Positions 1-7,302 of a stretch of 64,000 nt of DNA are shown in pieces. Positions within the stretch are counted from its first letter, which is position 1; every line of letters begins with the position of its first letter. The notes below the pieces were generated by a model. It saw only the letters and a program-made list of their open reading frames with translations, did no database searches and was not told the DNA's origin. The stretch is from contig NZ_JAUTAZ010000001.1 of assembly GCF_030818905.1 (NCBI RefSeq), positions 434,001 through 498,000 on the forward strand. Reading direction: 5' to 3'. A program made the position numbers and the translations under genes. Source of the DNA: Microbacterium sp. SORGH_AS_0888 (GTDB taxonomy: Bacteria > Actinomycetota > Actinomycetes > Actinomycetales > Microbacteriaceae).

Positions 1-1
1 G

Positions 2-142
2 GCCGCCGCAATCGCGCTGGACAAGCACATCGCCATCCACCAGCTCGACGGCAACGAGCGCGACGCCGCAGCGGTGGACCTCTGGCTGGCTCACGTCATG
101 GGCGGCGGCGACCCCAACGCCTACACCGTCGAGATTCCGTAG
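2..142 (+). CDS. 3' end of an unrecognised protein (partial)
   Basis: An open frame runs in from the left edge and stops with TAG at 140-142, giving 46 visible residues ending in NAYTVEIP. No family is recognised. A strong hairpin directly follows the stop, which supports a real gene end. It belongs to the accessory region left of the first tRNA-derived repeat, so it is probably a gene of an older integrated element. Its start and true length lie outside the window. Confidence 0.5.
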   Translation, partial: AAAIALDKHIAIHQLDGNERDAAAVDLWLAHVMGGGDPNAYTVEIP

Positions 143-144
143 AA

Positions 145-194
145 CGCCCGGGGGCACTCGGGCGGCGACCAAGCCAGACCGGCACCCCCGGGCG
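145..194. terminator. Hairpin terminator after the partial gene
   Basis: The arms CGCCCGGGGG (145-154) and CCCCCGGGCG (185-194) are perfectly complementary over 10 bp with a 30-nt loop. The structure lies 3 bp after the stop of the leading gene. It has no clear T tract, as is common in high-GC actinobacteria. Confidence 0.55.
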
Positions 195-260
195 AGGGAC
201 CAACACGCGGGAGCGAGCCTACGCCCGCCCAGCGACATCGGTGGCGGGCATCCCCGCCAG

Positions 261-566
261 TCACTCGCGGGCGAACCCCGCCGTTCCGTGCGCCCGCTCA
301 CCGCGCCGCTGCCGCCCGAGTGCCACCCACGCCTCGGCTCCCTCGATCTCGGCGACCAGAGCGGCGCACAGAGCGTGCGTGTGTTCGCCGTCGTAGAACC
401 CCGACACCCGGCCCGCGACCTCGGCCAGGATGTCCACCCAGTCCCCGGCCACGGCGCGCAGCTCGGCGATGACCGGGGCTGGGTCCTGGGTGTACTGGTT
501 GCGCGTGCAGATCGCGCTCAGGTGGACGTTCAGCGCCACCTCGGGGGTGAGTCCTCGCCGGGGCAT
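261..566 (-). CDS. Hypothetical protein of the accessory region, 101 aa
   Basis: The frame encodes about 101 residues beginning MPRRGLTPEVALNVHLSAI and including GDWVDILAEVAGRVSGFYD, which reads as a genuine soluble, mostly helical protein. I recognise no function. The open frame extends upstream of the ATG at 566, but that part is Arg/Ser-rich and overlaps the divergent gene at 691, so the internal ATG was chosen; no strong ribosome site decides it. It is divergent to the gene at 691, with the probable promoters between them. Confidence 0.5.
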   Translation of the reverse strand: MPRRGLTPEVALNVHLSAICTRNQYTQDPAPVIAELRAVAGDWVDILAEVAGRVSGFYDGEHTHALCAALVAEIEGAEAWVALGRQRRGERAHGTAGFARE

Positions 567-690
567 GACCGCACAGTAGAGCCGACCGCCGACAGCTCGG
601 CGAGCCTCAGCGGTCGCGCCGCTGATCTCGGCTGTACTGGTCACCTCGCCATAGGGGCGAGAGCACGACCGACGCCTGTAGGAGGCACCA

Positions 691-1035
691 ATGAGCACGA
701 CCCTGAGCACCATCGCCCAACGTCTCGCCGACGAGATCAAGGCACAGGACTGGTCCGACGCCCACACCCGCCCGGATGGAGCGCGGCACGACCGGCAGGT
801 GGACCGCAAGGCGACCGACACCCTGACGGCCGAGCAGACCGAGCTGGTGCGGCTGAACGTCGTGTGGGTGACCGGCCAGGCCCTCCTGGAGGATGATCCG
901 CGGTTCGACATCCGCGCCTACGCCGAGGCGTGTGGCGTCTCTACGAGCTGGCTGCTGACCAAGCGCGGCGCACCGAACCGCGGCATCGAGTCGGGCCTAC
1001 GTCCGCGCCGCTCGCGCGTCGTCTGGGACGACTGA
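691..1035 (+). CDS. Hypothetical protein of the accessory region, 114 aa
   Basis: A good Shine-Dalgarno (GGAGG at 681-685) sits 5 nt before the ATG. The protein starts MSTTLSTIAQRLADEIKAQ and has a central helical stretch (LTAEQTELVRLNVVWVTGQ) followed by AYAEACGVSTSWLLTKRG, which resembles a small helix-turn-helix, and a basic tail. No named family is claimed. It is the last gene before the first tRNA-derived repeat and probably belongs to the leftmost, partly visible element. Confidence 0.6.
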   Translation: MSTTLSTIAQRLADEIKAQDWSDAHTRPDGARHDRQVDRKATDTLTAEQTELVRLNVVWVTGQALLEDDPRFDIRAYAEACGVSTSWLLTKRGAPNRGIESGLRPRRSRVVWDD

Positions 1036-1153
1036 GCCCCACCCCCTGGCCTGATGGTCCTGGCCCGGTCCATTCACTAAAACGCGCGGGCGCAGCGCGG
1101 GCACACCGCGGGCACGCGACGCAGGACAGAGCCGGATAGTGGGGGAGAAGGAC

Positions 1154-1202
1154 AGCGCCCGCTGCCACCATTCTCGTGCGGAGTAGGGCGGCAGCGGGCG
1201 CT
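1154..1202. terminator. Long inverted repeat before the first att-like repeat
   Basis: AGCGCCCGCTGCC (1154-1166) and GGCAGCGGGCGCT (1190-1202) form a perfect 13-bp stem with a 23-nt loop. It lies in the gene-free stretch 1036-1234, between the 114-aa gene and the first att-like repeat. It could terminate the upstream gene or be part of the recombination region. Confidence 0.5.
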
Positions 1203-1234
1203 ATCGGATAGGGCCGGATGGGGCAGTCCCGTGA

Positions 1235-1277
1235 CTCTTAATCAGTGGGTTCTGGGTTCGAGTCCCAGGGGGTGCAC
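1235..1277 (+). repeat. tRNA-Lys 3'-half direct repeat, copy 1 (attachment site)
   Basis: The 43-bp stretch begins CTCTTAATCAGTGGG and ends GGGGGTGCAC. It contains the anticodon loop CTCTTAA (anticodon CTT, Lys), the T arm CTGGG-TTCGAGT-CCCAG and the 3' acceptor strand GGGGTGC followed by A. The sequence to its left cannot form the rest of a tRNA, and the anticodon-stem partner is wrong. It is therefore a 3' fragment of the kind left by tyrosine-recombinase elements that integrate into tRNA genes. It is identical to copy 2 at 7412-7454. Confidence 0.85.
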
Positions 1278-1282
1278 TACCA

Positions 1283-1326
1283 GGAAGGCCCGGAATCACT
1301 GAGCAAGATCAGTGACCGGGCCTTCC
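1283..1326 (+). terminator. Rho-independent terminator after att copy 1
   Basis: GGAAGGCCCGG (1283-1293) pairs with CCGGGCCTTCC (1316-1326). A second inner pair, TCACTG with CAGTGA, extends the stem. It lies 6 bp after the tRNA-like 3' end, the usual place for a tRNA terminator. The terminators after copies 2 and 3 have different sequences. Confidence 0.75.
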
Positions 1327-1350
1327 GCCGTTTCTGGCCAGAGCGGGCAA

Positions 1351-1367
1351 CAGCGCGAAAACAGCGC
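1351..1367 (+). repeat. 17-bp direct repeat, left copy (possible integrase arm site)
   Basis: CAGCGCGAAAACAGCGC at 1351-1367 recurs exactly at 7286-7302. The copies lie about 75 bp inside the left core repeat and about 110 bp inside the right one, both in the same orientation. Tyrosine integrases commonly bind arm-type sites flanking the core, so this is a plausible role, but it is inferred only from position and identity. Confidence 0.5.
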
Positions 1368-1414
1368 GTGTGTCTCAGCGGCGCGGTGTCGGGGCGCTGC
1401 GGCAGGATAAGAGC

Positions 1415-2263
1415 GTGGCGACGAAGTGGCATAAGCGGGGGGCAGATCCTGTCGAACTCAAGGCGCTGTACGCTGGCGTGCCCTCGTGGCTGGAGCGTTA
1501 CCTCGTCGCCTGGGTGAAGGCGGTTTCCTACAAGAACGACATGGGGGTGTGGGGCAACGAAGCCAAGCCGAACCCCGAATACATACTTGAGTACGAGACT
1601 GCGGTACGCCGCCCAGTTTCGATGGAACTGACGTTCGTTGCAGGTGGGGCAGAGCGTCTGCTTCGTGACATGGGTGAGGACGAGTTCCTAGACTTCGTTG
1701 ACTTTCTGCTCTTCCGGGTGAGCGAGGAGAGCTCCCAGCGGAGTGGGCCACTTGTGCGCAAGCTGGAGGAGATTCTTCTTGACGCGGGGTCGGAATGGCG
1801 CGTCGGTAAGCGCGCGGGGTTCGTCTCCTTGGAAAAGCGAGTGCCTGACGGCGTCGCACTTGCTGCTGAGCAGGCGATCGCGGCATCAGGCGACGCTGGT
1901 CAACTCCTGGCGGAAGCTTGGCACGCTGCGTTCGGGAAGTCTCCCGACGCTGAAGAGGCATACGAGAAGGCGATCAAGGCCGTCGAGGAGGCGGGGGCGC
2001 ACGTTGTGTCGCCTAACAACAAGAAGGCAACTCTCGGCACAATGATTCGAGACATGAAGTCCCAGACAGACTGGAAACTGCCGCTCGGATCTGCAGAGGC
2101 AGATGCTCCGGTTCGGATGGCTGAGGCTCTCTGGCAGGGCCAGGAGAGTAGACACGGCGGCAACGGATATCGCAAGCCCACCCCGCAAGAGGCTGAGGCG
2201 GCGGTGCTGCTTGCGGTGCCGTTGGTGCAGTGGTTCTCGTCGGGTGTCGTCGCTCGCCGATAG
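1415..2263 (+). CDS. Possible abortive-infection/HEPN-like protein, 282 aa
   Basis: The protein has a helical C-terminal half with the conserved-looking segments SPNNKKATLGTMIRD, LWQGQESRHGGNG and EAEAAVLLAVPLVQWF. The last two resemble the end of abortive-infection C-terminal (HEPN-type) domains, where an Arg/His pair sits next to glycines. The start is set at GTG 1415, which has AGGA 7 nt upstream; an in-frame GTG at 1370 would add 15 residues without a ribosome site. It is followed after 10 bp by a second gene, so the two are probably cotranscribed. RNase activity in phage defence is a guess from domain resemblance; no function is established from the sequence. Confidence 0.6.
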   Translation: MATKWHKRGADPVELKALYAGVPSWLERYLVAWVKAVSYKNDMGVWGNEAKPNPEYILEYETAVRRPVSMELTFVAGGAERLLRDMGEDEFLDFVDFLLFRVSEESSQRSGPLVRKLEEILLDAGSEWRVGKRAGFVSLEKRVPDGVALAAEQAIAASGDAGQLLAEAWHAAFGKSPDAEEAYEKAIKAVEEAGAHVVSPNNKKATLGTMIRDMKSQTDWKLPLGSAEADAPVRMAEALWQGQESRHGGNGYRKPTPQEAEAAVLLAVPLVQWFSSGVVARR

Positions 2264-2273
2264 CATCACCCAC

Positions 2274-2888
2274 ATGGTCACTCCGTTTGACGATGTGTAC
2301 GTATTCAGCACTGGGCACACATACTCCACGTCGTCCGAGCGCGCCTACGCGACTGGCGATTGTCCCAAATGCGGAGCGCACCAGTTCGTCGTCGTTGCGG
2401 TGACGGGCACTCAGGATGCTGCGTGGCTTCGATGCCTGAAGTGCAAGCTGGCAGTCGTCGCCAATCACGGAGTTACATCGCCTCCGCAGTTGCCGTTGCG
2501 CGTGCCGTCGGGTCTTCCAGTTGACGAGGGTGCGGTGTGGAACGAGATTCGCGAGTGCCTAGGCGTAGGAGCATTCACCGCGTCGGTGATGCTCTGCCGC
2601 AAGCTGCTGATGCACGTTGCTGTCGCCCATGGTCTGCCAGCTAAGAATGCCAAGGACTTCGCCCCGACATTCGCTCAATGTGTCGATCGTTTGCTAGCGG
2701 AAGGGATTGTCACGAAGCGGATGGAGCCATGGATTGAGCGCATTCGTGAGGTGGGCAACGAAGCCAATCACGAGATCGCACCCGTCGGCAAAGAGTCCGC
2801 GCTTGACGTTGCGACGTTCACCCAGAAGCTGCTTGAACTCGCCTACGAGATGGACGACACAATGTCAAAGGCTCAGCCCGCGCAGTAG
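2274..2888 (+). CDS. DUF4145-like protein with N-terminal zinc ribbon, 204 aa
   Basis: Two CxxC pairs (CPKCG near residue 32 and CLKC near residue 60) form a probable zinc ribbon. After it comes a helical domain with SVMLCRKLLMHVAVAHG and RIREVGNEANHE, the R...GNxAxH pattern typical of DUF4145, a family often found in or beside restriction and defence proteins. The ATG at 2274 was chosen because the open frame upstream overlaps the preceding gene and is Arg-rich. The 10-bp gap to the upstream gene suggests one transcript and a joint function. The Arg/His pair resembles HEPN ribonuclease motifs but with different spacing. Confidence 0.65.
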   Translation: MVTPFDDVYVFSTGHTYSTSSERAYATGDCPKCGAHQFVVVAVTGTQDAAWLRCLKCKLAVVANHGVTSPPQLPLRVPSGLPVDEGAVWNEIRECLGVGAFTASVMLCRKLLMHVAVAHGLPAKNAKDFAPTFAQCVDRLLAEGIVTKRMEPWIERIREVGNEANHEIAPVGKESALDVATFTQKLLELAYEMDDTMSKAQPAQ

Positions 2889-2889
2889 G

Positions 2890-3249
2890 TCACGCGCGGA
2901 GCGGGATGATGCTCCGGTCTTCGGTCTCGGCGGCGGCCATGATGTCGTCCAGAACGTCCACGTTCGGGCGGGCCTCGAGCAGATGCCCTTAGACGTCCAC
3001 GGTGGTCTGGTAGCTCGCGTGCCCCATCCATCGGCTGACCTCGTAGAGCGTGTACTGGGCACCCTTGCCGATCATCGAGATCATGACCGTCGCGTAGTAG
3101 TGGCGGAGGTCGTGCCAGCGGATGCCGACCAGCCCAAGCTCCTTCAGCGCGGGCTTGAAGTAGTACCGGATGACAGAGCCGATGTCGAACTGTCCCCTTT
3201 CGCTACTCAAATCGCAGATCAGCGCAATAATTGGTTGCGCCAAGAGCAA
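2890..3249 (-). pseudogene. Tyrosine integrase remnant with the catalytic Tyr codon lost
   Basis: Read leftward, the frame gives FKPALKELGLVGIRWHDLRHYYAT, then WMGHASYQTTVDV, then a TAA at 2991-2989, then GHLLEARPNVDVLDDIMAAA up to a TGA at 2890. This is the C-terminal catalytic domain of a phage-type tyrosine recombinase (HxLRHxxAT box and GHxxxxTTxxYxH box). The stop stands exactly where the nucleophilic Tyr of TTVDVYGHL is expected, and a single base change (TAC to TAA) explains it. The N-terminal arm- and core-binding domains are also missing: homology is lost upstream of about 3210. The gene cannot make an active integrase. Confidence 0.85.
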
Positions 3250-3327
3250 CTAGCCGGACCCTACCGGGGGTAGCGGGGACGGGATTTCTCATGGCAGATG
3301 GCCATGTAGCGCCGTTCCCGTGAGGGA

Positions 3328-3831
3328 TTAGCCCTGGCCTCCCTCGTTCCGTCGCTGCTCGTAGCGCTTCGGGCTCATAGAGCGGCGTGAGCTGCGGTCC
3401 CCGACCCGGTCGGCGTGGGGATCGGCCATGCTCACAGGGCATGTCGGCTCGTGGCGCATGCGGGGACGCTCGCGCTCCGCTCGCTCGTGGCTGAGTTCGA
3501 GGTCGGGCGGGAGCGGCTGGGCGCGACGCAGCCGCGCAATCTCCTTGGCTCGCTCGGCCTGGGCGTCCTCCCGCTCCCAGCGCTCGTGGTCGTCCTCGTC
3601 GTCGTCCTCAACGATCTCGGCGACAACGATGTCCGCGCTCTCGGGGTCGTCGCCGTCCCAGTCGAGGTCCATGACCACATCGGCGGTCACGTCGGAGAAG
3701 TCGCGCTTGGTAATGCCGATCTCGACGTTCTGAACGCCTGCTAGGTTCGCCCGGTCGGCGAGGTCCTTCGCGGCTGCGAGCACCACGCGCTCATCCTTCG
3801 TGTCCCGGTCTACGAGAGACCTGCCATCCAT
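3328..3831 (-). CDS. Hypothetical acidic element protein, 167 aa
   Basis: The first 60 residues (DERVVLAAAKDLADRANLAG, then VEIGITKRDFSDVTADVVMDLDWD) look like a folded domain. An Asp/Glu run (VAEIVEDDDEDDHERWERED) and a long basic, probably disordered tail follow. The ATG at 3831 has GAGGGA upstream. It is the last intact gene of the leftward gene set of this island and lies next to the integrase remnant, where excisionase or mobilisation accessory genes are often found. No family was recognised. Confidence 0.5.
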   Translation of the reverse strand: MDGRSLVDRDTKDERVVLAAAKDLADRANLAGVQNVEIGITKRDFSDVTADVVMDLDWDGDDPESADIVVAEIVEDDDEDDHERWEREDAQAERAKEIARLRRAQPLPPDLELSHERAERERPRMRHEPTCPVSMADPHADRVGDRSSRRSMSPKRYEQRRNEGGQG

Positions 3832-3951
3832 CGCCGTCCCTCGCGGGATCGGCTCCGTTCGCTCATTCCTTGCCGCATGTCATCGGTTCTGGGCACAACC
3901 CGTCCGATGGGACAGCGGTACTGCGGATTGGATATTACATGTGAAGTTGTG

Positions 3952-4425
3952 TTAGCTGCCGAGCGCGTCGGCGAGGCGGACAGTCCGGTAGTGGCGGCCG
4001 TCCGTGGGGATGTCGCACCACCACTGGACATAGCCCAGCGCCTCGGTCGCGACGAGGAGGTCGAACCCCTTGCGTGGGAGGCGACGGTAGGTGTCCAGAC
4101 CGCGCGTGAAGCCTCGGTTTCGACCGCCGTAGTAGCGGTCCTGGAACTCCTCGGCCACGGTCCAGCCGGTGAGGTCGCGACGGCTCCGCCACGCGGCCAG
4201 CAGGATGCTCGCCTCGGTGGCCTGACCGCGCGTCGTCGGGTGCAGATCGTTGACGTCGGGAGCGGTGTAGCGGAGCCTGGCGACGGTCACGGCGGGCAGC
4301 CGCAGCACCTTGCTCGGGATGATGAACTCGGGTTCATCGACAAGCTCTGCATACCGGTCGTAGTAGCTCGCGAGCGGGAACGGCAGCGCGCGAGGCGTGT
4401 CGCGAGCGAGAATTGAGGTGGTCAC
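3952..4425 (-). CDS. Hypothetical element protein, 157 aa
   Basis: Start GTG at 4425 is chosen because AAGGAAG lies at the right distance upstream; the frame continues above it as a basic stretch that is probably untranslated. The protein contains PLASYYDRYAELVDEPEFII, LRLPAVTVARLRYTAPDVND and a C-terminal WWCDIPTDGRHYRTVRLADAL. It reads as a globular alpha/beta protein with no motif I can assign. It belongs to the leftward set of island genes, 86 bp after the 209-aa gene, so it may have its own promoter. Confidence 0.55.
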   Translation of the reverse strand: MTTSILARDTPRALPFPLASYYDRYAELVDEPEFIIPSKVLRLPAVTVARLRYTAPDVNDLHPTTRGQATEASILLAAWRSRRDLTGWTVAEEFQDRYYGGRNRGFTRGLDTYRRLPRKGFDLLVATEALGYVQWWCDIPTDGRHYRTVRLADALGS

Positions 4426-4511
4426 AGTTCTTCTTCCTTTCTTGCGTGACTCTCTGTTGGGGATCGACTCTCGTTGCCTTTCACGGTCAGGCTTCGGGGG
4501 TCGATTTCGTT

Positions 4512-5141
4512 TCACCAGCTGCGATTGCCCGCCGAGATTCCCAGCGGTCGCCAGGTGGACAGCGGCATGTGGCTCAGCGTCTTGCTGACCGCGGCCTTGG
4601 GGTCGGCGAGCCGGTCTCGAAGGCTCGTGGCTCGGTTCGACAGCGAGACCAGCGCATGCCCGTCACGAGTCTGCATTGCCTTGCGCACGCGCTCGTATCG
4701 GTCGGCCAGCTCGGCGGTCGGAGTCTTGCCCTCGCGCAGCTCCCGCTTGATGGCGGCGAGTTCGTCCAGATGCGCGTCGGCCTTGGCGAGCGCGTTGGGC
4801 TGCTCACGTGGGCCGGTGAGCTTCGGTGCACCTTCGTTCTCCAGGAGCTTCGCGGCGTGCTCCAGATGAACGGCGGCGGCTCCCTGAACGCGCTCCGAGA
4901 TGGCGCGGTCCACGGCGGCGAGGGTCTGCTCCTCGACGTACGAGTTGGGGTAGGCCGTGTCGTAGTAGGCCTCCAGCCGGATGTCGTCGTAGCGGGTCAC
5001 GGGGATGTAGGTCACCGGTCCGAGGTTGCGCTCGTACTTGCGGCGGAGCGGGTCGGGGTTCTGGTCGACCTCGCCGAGAGCTTCGGCTTCGGTGACGCGG
5101 CGTGCGTTGGCGATGTTCGTTGTCCTTCTTGGTTCAGCCAC
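4512..5141 (-). CDS. Hypothetical helical element protein, 209 aa
   Basis: The GTG start at 5141 overlaps the end of the upstream gene by 8 bp, indicating translational coupling. The N-terminal 80 residues include LRRKYERNLGPVTYIPVTRY and YDTAYPNSYVEEQTLAAVDR. The rest is charged helices (AKADAHLDELAAIKRELREG, LADRYERVRKAMQTRDGHAL) that could form a coiled coil. No domain is recognised. Its position in a tight operon behind a ribbon-helix-helix protein suggests an element maintenance or mobilisation accessory role, which is inferred only from context. Confidence 0.5.
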   Translation of the reverse strand: MAEPRRTTNIANARRVTEAEALGEVDQNPDPLRRKYERNLGPVTYIPVTRYDDIRLEAYYDTAYPNSYVEEQTLAAVDRAISERVQGAAAVHLEHAAKLLENEGAPKLTGPREQPNALAKADAHLDELAAIKRELREGKTPTAELADRYERVRKAMQTRDGHALVSLSNRATSLRDRLADPKAAVSKTLSHMPLSTWRPLGISAGNRSW

Positions 5142-5517
5142 GCGGCTTGAGCCGGTGGACGCTGGCGGTGGTGGCGATGCGGTCGCGAGCGGCGGCGCGC
5201 TCGTCGTCTGCCTGGAAGCGGATCGCGAACTCGTCGGCCAGATCGGTCAGCGAGTCATCGACCTCGCCGAGCGTGGCGATGGCGGTGTCGGCGAGGCGTC
5301 CCAGGACACGCTCATAGGCAGGATTGCCTCCGACTCCTGCGAGCGGCGGCAGCGCGGCGAGCTTCTGCTCTCGCGTGGCGTCTGCCGGGAGTGGCGTGCG
5401 GGGCATGGTGGTGTCTCCTTCTTTGTTAGGGTCGTGCTCTTCGAGGTCGGCGAGCTCCTCGTCGGTGAAGCCGAACCGAGCGATCTGCTCGGCGGTCAGA
5501 CCGGCGTGGCGGCTCAC
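5134..5517 (-). CDS. Small hypothetical element protein, 127 aa (or 90 aa)
   Basis: The GTG at 5517 overlaps the stop of the ribbon-helix-helix gene as GTGA and continues in frame through LTAEQIARFGFTDEELADLEE to the stop at 5134. A second possible start, ATG at 5406, has a very good ribosome site (AAGGAGA) and would give a 90-aa protein beginning MPRTPLPADATRE. Both could be used. The C-terminal half is helical (LGRLADTAIATLGEVDDSLT). No family is recognised. Confidence 0.5.
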   Translation of the reverse strand: MSRHAGLTAEQIARFGFTDEELADLEEHDPNKEGDTTMPRTPLPADATREQKLAALPPLAGVGGNPAYERVLGRLADTAIATLGEVDDSLTDLADEFAIRFQADDERAAARDRIATTASVHRLKPRG

Positions 5518-5738
5518 GGCTGCTTCCGTCCGGTGGTCGGGGTGGCCTCGGTGTCGATCCACGCCTGGGTGTATGCGCGAAGGCCGTAGGACAGGAGCGT
5601 GCGCACGAGCGACGCCCGGGACACCCCTGCGGCCTCAGCCACAGCGTTGAGCTCGGCGGCTTCCTCCCAAGGCACCTCGACCTGAAGCAGCACCACGTCG
5701 CCCTCAATCACCTTCGGTCGTCCCATCGGCTTGCTCAT
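5514..5738 (-). CDS. Ribbon-helix-helix DNA-binding protein, 74 aa
   Basis: A perfect ribosome site (AGGAGG, 5 nt before the ATG) sets the start. The sequence reads MGRPKVIEG, then VVLLQVEVPWEEAAELNAVAEAAGVSRASLVRTLLSYGL: a beta strand, a helix, a turn (AGVS) and a helix, the fold of CopG/Arc-type repressors that act as dimers. It is the first gene of the leftward operon. A 28-bp palindrome lies about 100 bp upstream and is its most likely binding site, so autoregulation of the element operon and possibly of the divergent DUF4062 gene is inferred. Confidence 0.75.
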   Translation of the reverse strand: MSKPMGRPKVIEGDVVLLQVEVPWEEAAELNAVAEAAGVSRASLVRTLLSYGLRAYTQAWIDTEATPTTGRKQP

Positions 5739-5834
5739 ATTTCCTCCTGAGCCGGTCTTTCCGACTGCCTTAAGTCTCGTCGTAATTGCGTGGGCGCGCT
5801 GGAGTAACCCCAGATCAGGAGGTAGATGCGACAT

Positions 5835-5862
5835 TGCACATCACTATGCATAATGATGTGCA
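5835..5862. promoter_or_regulatory. 28-bp palindromic operator upstream of the RHH operon
   Basis: The arms TGCACATCA (5835-5843) and TGATGTGCA (5854-5862) are perfectly complementary. The centre contains TATGCATA, itself a palindrome, so 26 of 28 positions are symmetric. It lies in the 269-bp gap between the leftward RHH operon (start 5738) and the rightward DUF4062 gene (start 6008), the best placed operator in the element. Confidence 0.65.
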
Positions 5863-6007
5863 CACTCAAGAAGTCGAGGCTGCGAGTGTTCGGCGTAGCT
5901 CCGAAAGCTCGGAGCGCCCCGACACCACGGGTGCGAGAGTTTCGATGGCGATGTGCGTCGCGCAGGGCCACCCGCTAGATGTCGCCACACGCCGATAAAG
6001 TCGTTCT

Positions 6008-6997
6008 GTGGATCGCAAATACCAGGTGTTCGTGAGTTCGACTTACGTCGACCTCGTCGCCGAGCGTCAAGAAGTCATGCAGGCGCTGCTCGAAATGGAC
6101 TGCCTGCCCGCAGGTATGGAGATGTTCCCAGCGGCTGACGAGGACCAGTGGACACTCATCAAAGAGGTCATCGATGAGTGCGATTACTACGTAGTCATCG
6201 TCGGAGGACGCTACGGCTCGGTATCTGCCGAAGGCATCAGCTATACCGAGATGGAGTACGACTACGCGGTGTCATCGGGCATACCGGTGCTGGGATTCGT
6301 TCACAGCAATCCGGACGACATCCCTGTGGGAAAGTCAGAGCTCGATAAGGACGCGCGAGAGAAGCTTGATGCTTTTCGAGCCAAGGTCATGTCTCGCGTG
6401 GTCAAGAAGTACGCGTCACCAGCGGAGCTCGGTTCGGTCGTTTCCCGAGGGCTCAATCGAGCGATCAAGCGCAATCCTCAGCCTGGCTGGGTTCGAGGCG
6501 ATCAAGCGATGACGCCTGAAGTGCGCACACAGATTGCAGAACTCAAAGCTGCCCTCTCTGATGCGAGACGGGAGAAGGCTGAAGAGGAAGCGGCCGCGCG
6601 CGCGAAGCCAACTGAACTGAACGCAGACTACGAGCATGGAGAGGACGAAATAGCCTTCGAGTTCCGGTTGAAGGGCTTCGACTACGACGGTCGGTACGAC
6701 TCGACGGCGGAGTTGACCTACACCTGGGACGAGGTGATCGAGACACTCGGTCCGTTCATGATCGATGAGGCACCAGAGCCAGAACTTCGGGATAGATGGA
6801 ACTCCCACATGTTCAACGACACTCAACGACTCGATGACTGGCCCGACCTGCGCAGCGGGTCCGCGACGATCACCGATAGTACCTGGGGAGCGATAATCGT
6901 TCAGCTGCGCGCGCTCGGCGCGATCATGATCGGTGAGAAGAAGCGACCTCCATCAGACAAGTCGATCTATTGGAAGCTGACGCCCGGCAGGCGATGA
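6008..6997 (+). CDS. DUF4062 domain protein, 329 aa
   Basis: The N-terminal 100 residues carry the DUF4062 signature: YQVFVSSTYVDLVAERQEV, AGMEMFPAADEDQW, then CDYYVVIVGGRYGS and SYTEMEYDYA. This Rossmann-like domain is usually the N-terminal part of larger signalling or STAND-type NTPase proteins. Here it is followed by a predicted coiled coil (IAELKAALSDARREKAEEEA, residues about 178-200) and a C-terminal domain of about 110 residues ending SIYWKLTPGRR, probably a winged helix. The start is GTG. It stands alone, divergent from the RHH operon, as cargo of the integrated element. A sensing or defence role is plausible for the domain but not shown. Confidence 0.75.
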   Translation: MDRKYQVFVSSTYVDLVAERQEVMQALLEMDCLPAGMEMFPAADEDQWTLIKEVIDECDYYVVIVGGRYGSVSAEGISYTEMEYDYAVSSGIPVLGFVHSNPDDIPVGKSELDKDAREKLDAFRAKVMSRVVKKYASPAELGSVVSRGLNRAIKRNPQPGWVRGDQAMTPEVRTQIAELKAALSDARREKAEEEAAARAKPTELNADYEHGEDEIAFEFRLKGFDYDGRYDSTAELTYTWDEVIETLGPFMIDEAPEPELRDRWNSHMFNDTQRLDDWPDLRSGSATITDSTWGAIIVQLRALGAIMIGEKKRPPSDKSIYWKLTPGRR

Positions 6998-7195
6998 GTA
7001 CCTCGTGCGGCTGAGAGCGAAGCGGCGCACGGAAGACGAAGCTGCACTCGGTTCTGACGTCGAGTGACTGCGGGTCCGCGTTCCCGCGACCAACGGCGGC
7101 GCGAAGTGTCGGACCGTCCCTGTGATGCTCGGCGATGCGGCCGAGCTTGTCCGCGACGAGCTGAGCTAGAACGCGCTGCACCTGAGCCGTAAGCC

Positions 7196-7240
7196 GAGAA
7201 CGCCCGGACTGCCTGGGGCCGGGAGGGGCGGGGCGTTCTC
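7196..7240. terminator. Hairpin downstream of the DUF4062 gene
   Basis: GAGAACGCCC (7196-7205) and GGGCGTTCTC (7231-7240) form a perfect 10-bp stem with a G-rich 25-nt loop and a following TCTCG. It is 200 bp after the DUF4062 stop, so it may end that transcript or a lost gene. Confidence 0.4.
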
Positions 7241-7285
7241 TCGTGGCAGATGGGCGCAGCATGGCGAGAGGGTCGGGGGCCGGAT

Positions 7286-7302
7286 CAGCGCGAAAACAGC
7301 GC
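7286..7302 (+). repeat. 17-bp direct repeat, right copy (possible integrase arm site)
   Basis: This is an exact second copy of CAGCGCGAAAACAGCGC, also found at 1351-1367. It lies 110 bp left of att copy 2. No third copy was noticed in the window. Confidence 0.5.

Noticed and set aside
1245..1517. Rightward frame beginning in att copy 1 (MGSGFESQGVH)
   Set aside because: The same start peptide appears at all three att copies because it is translated tRNA sequence.
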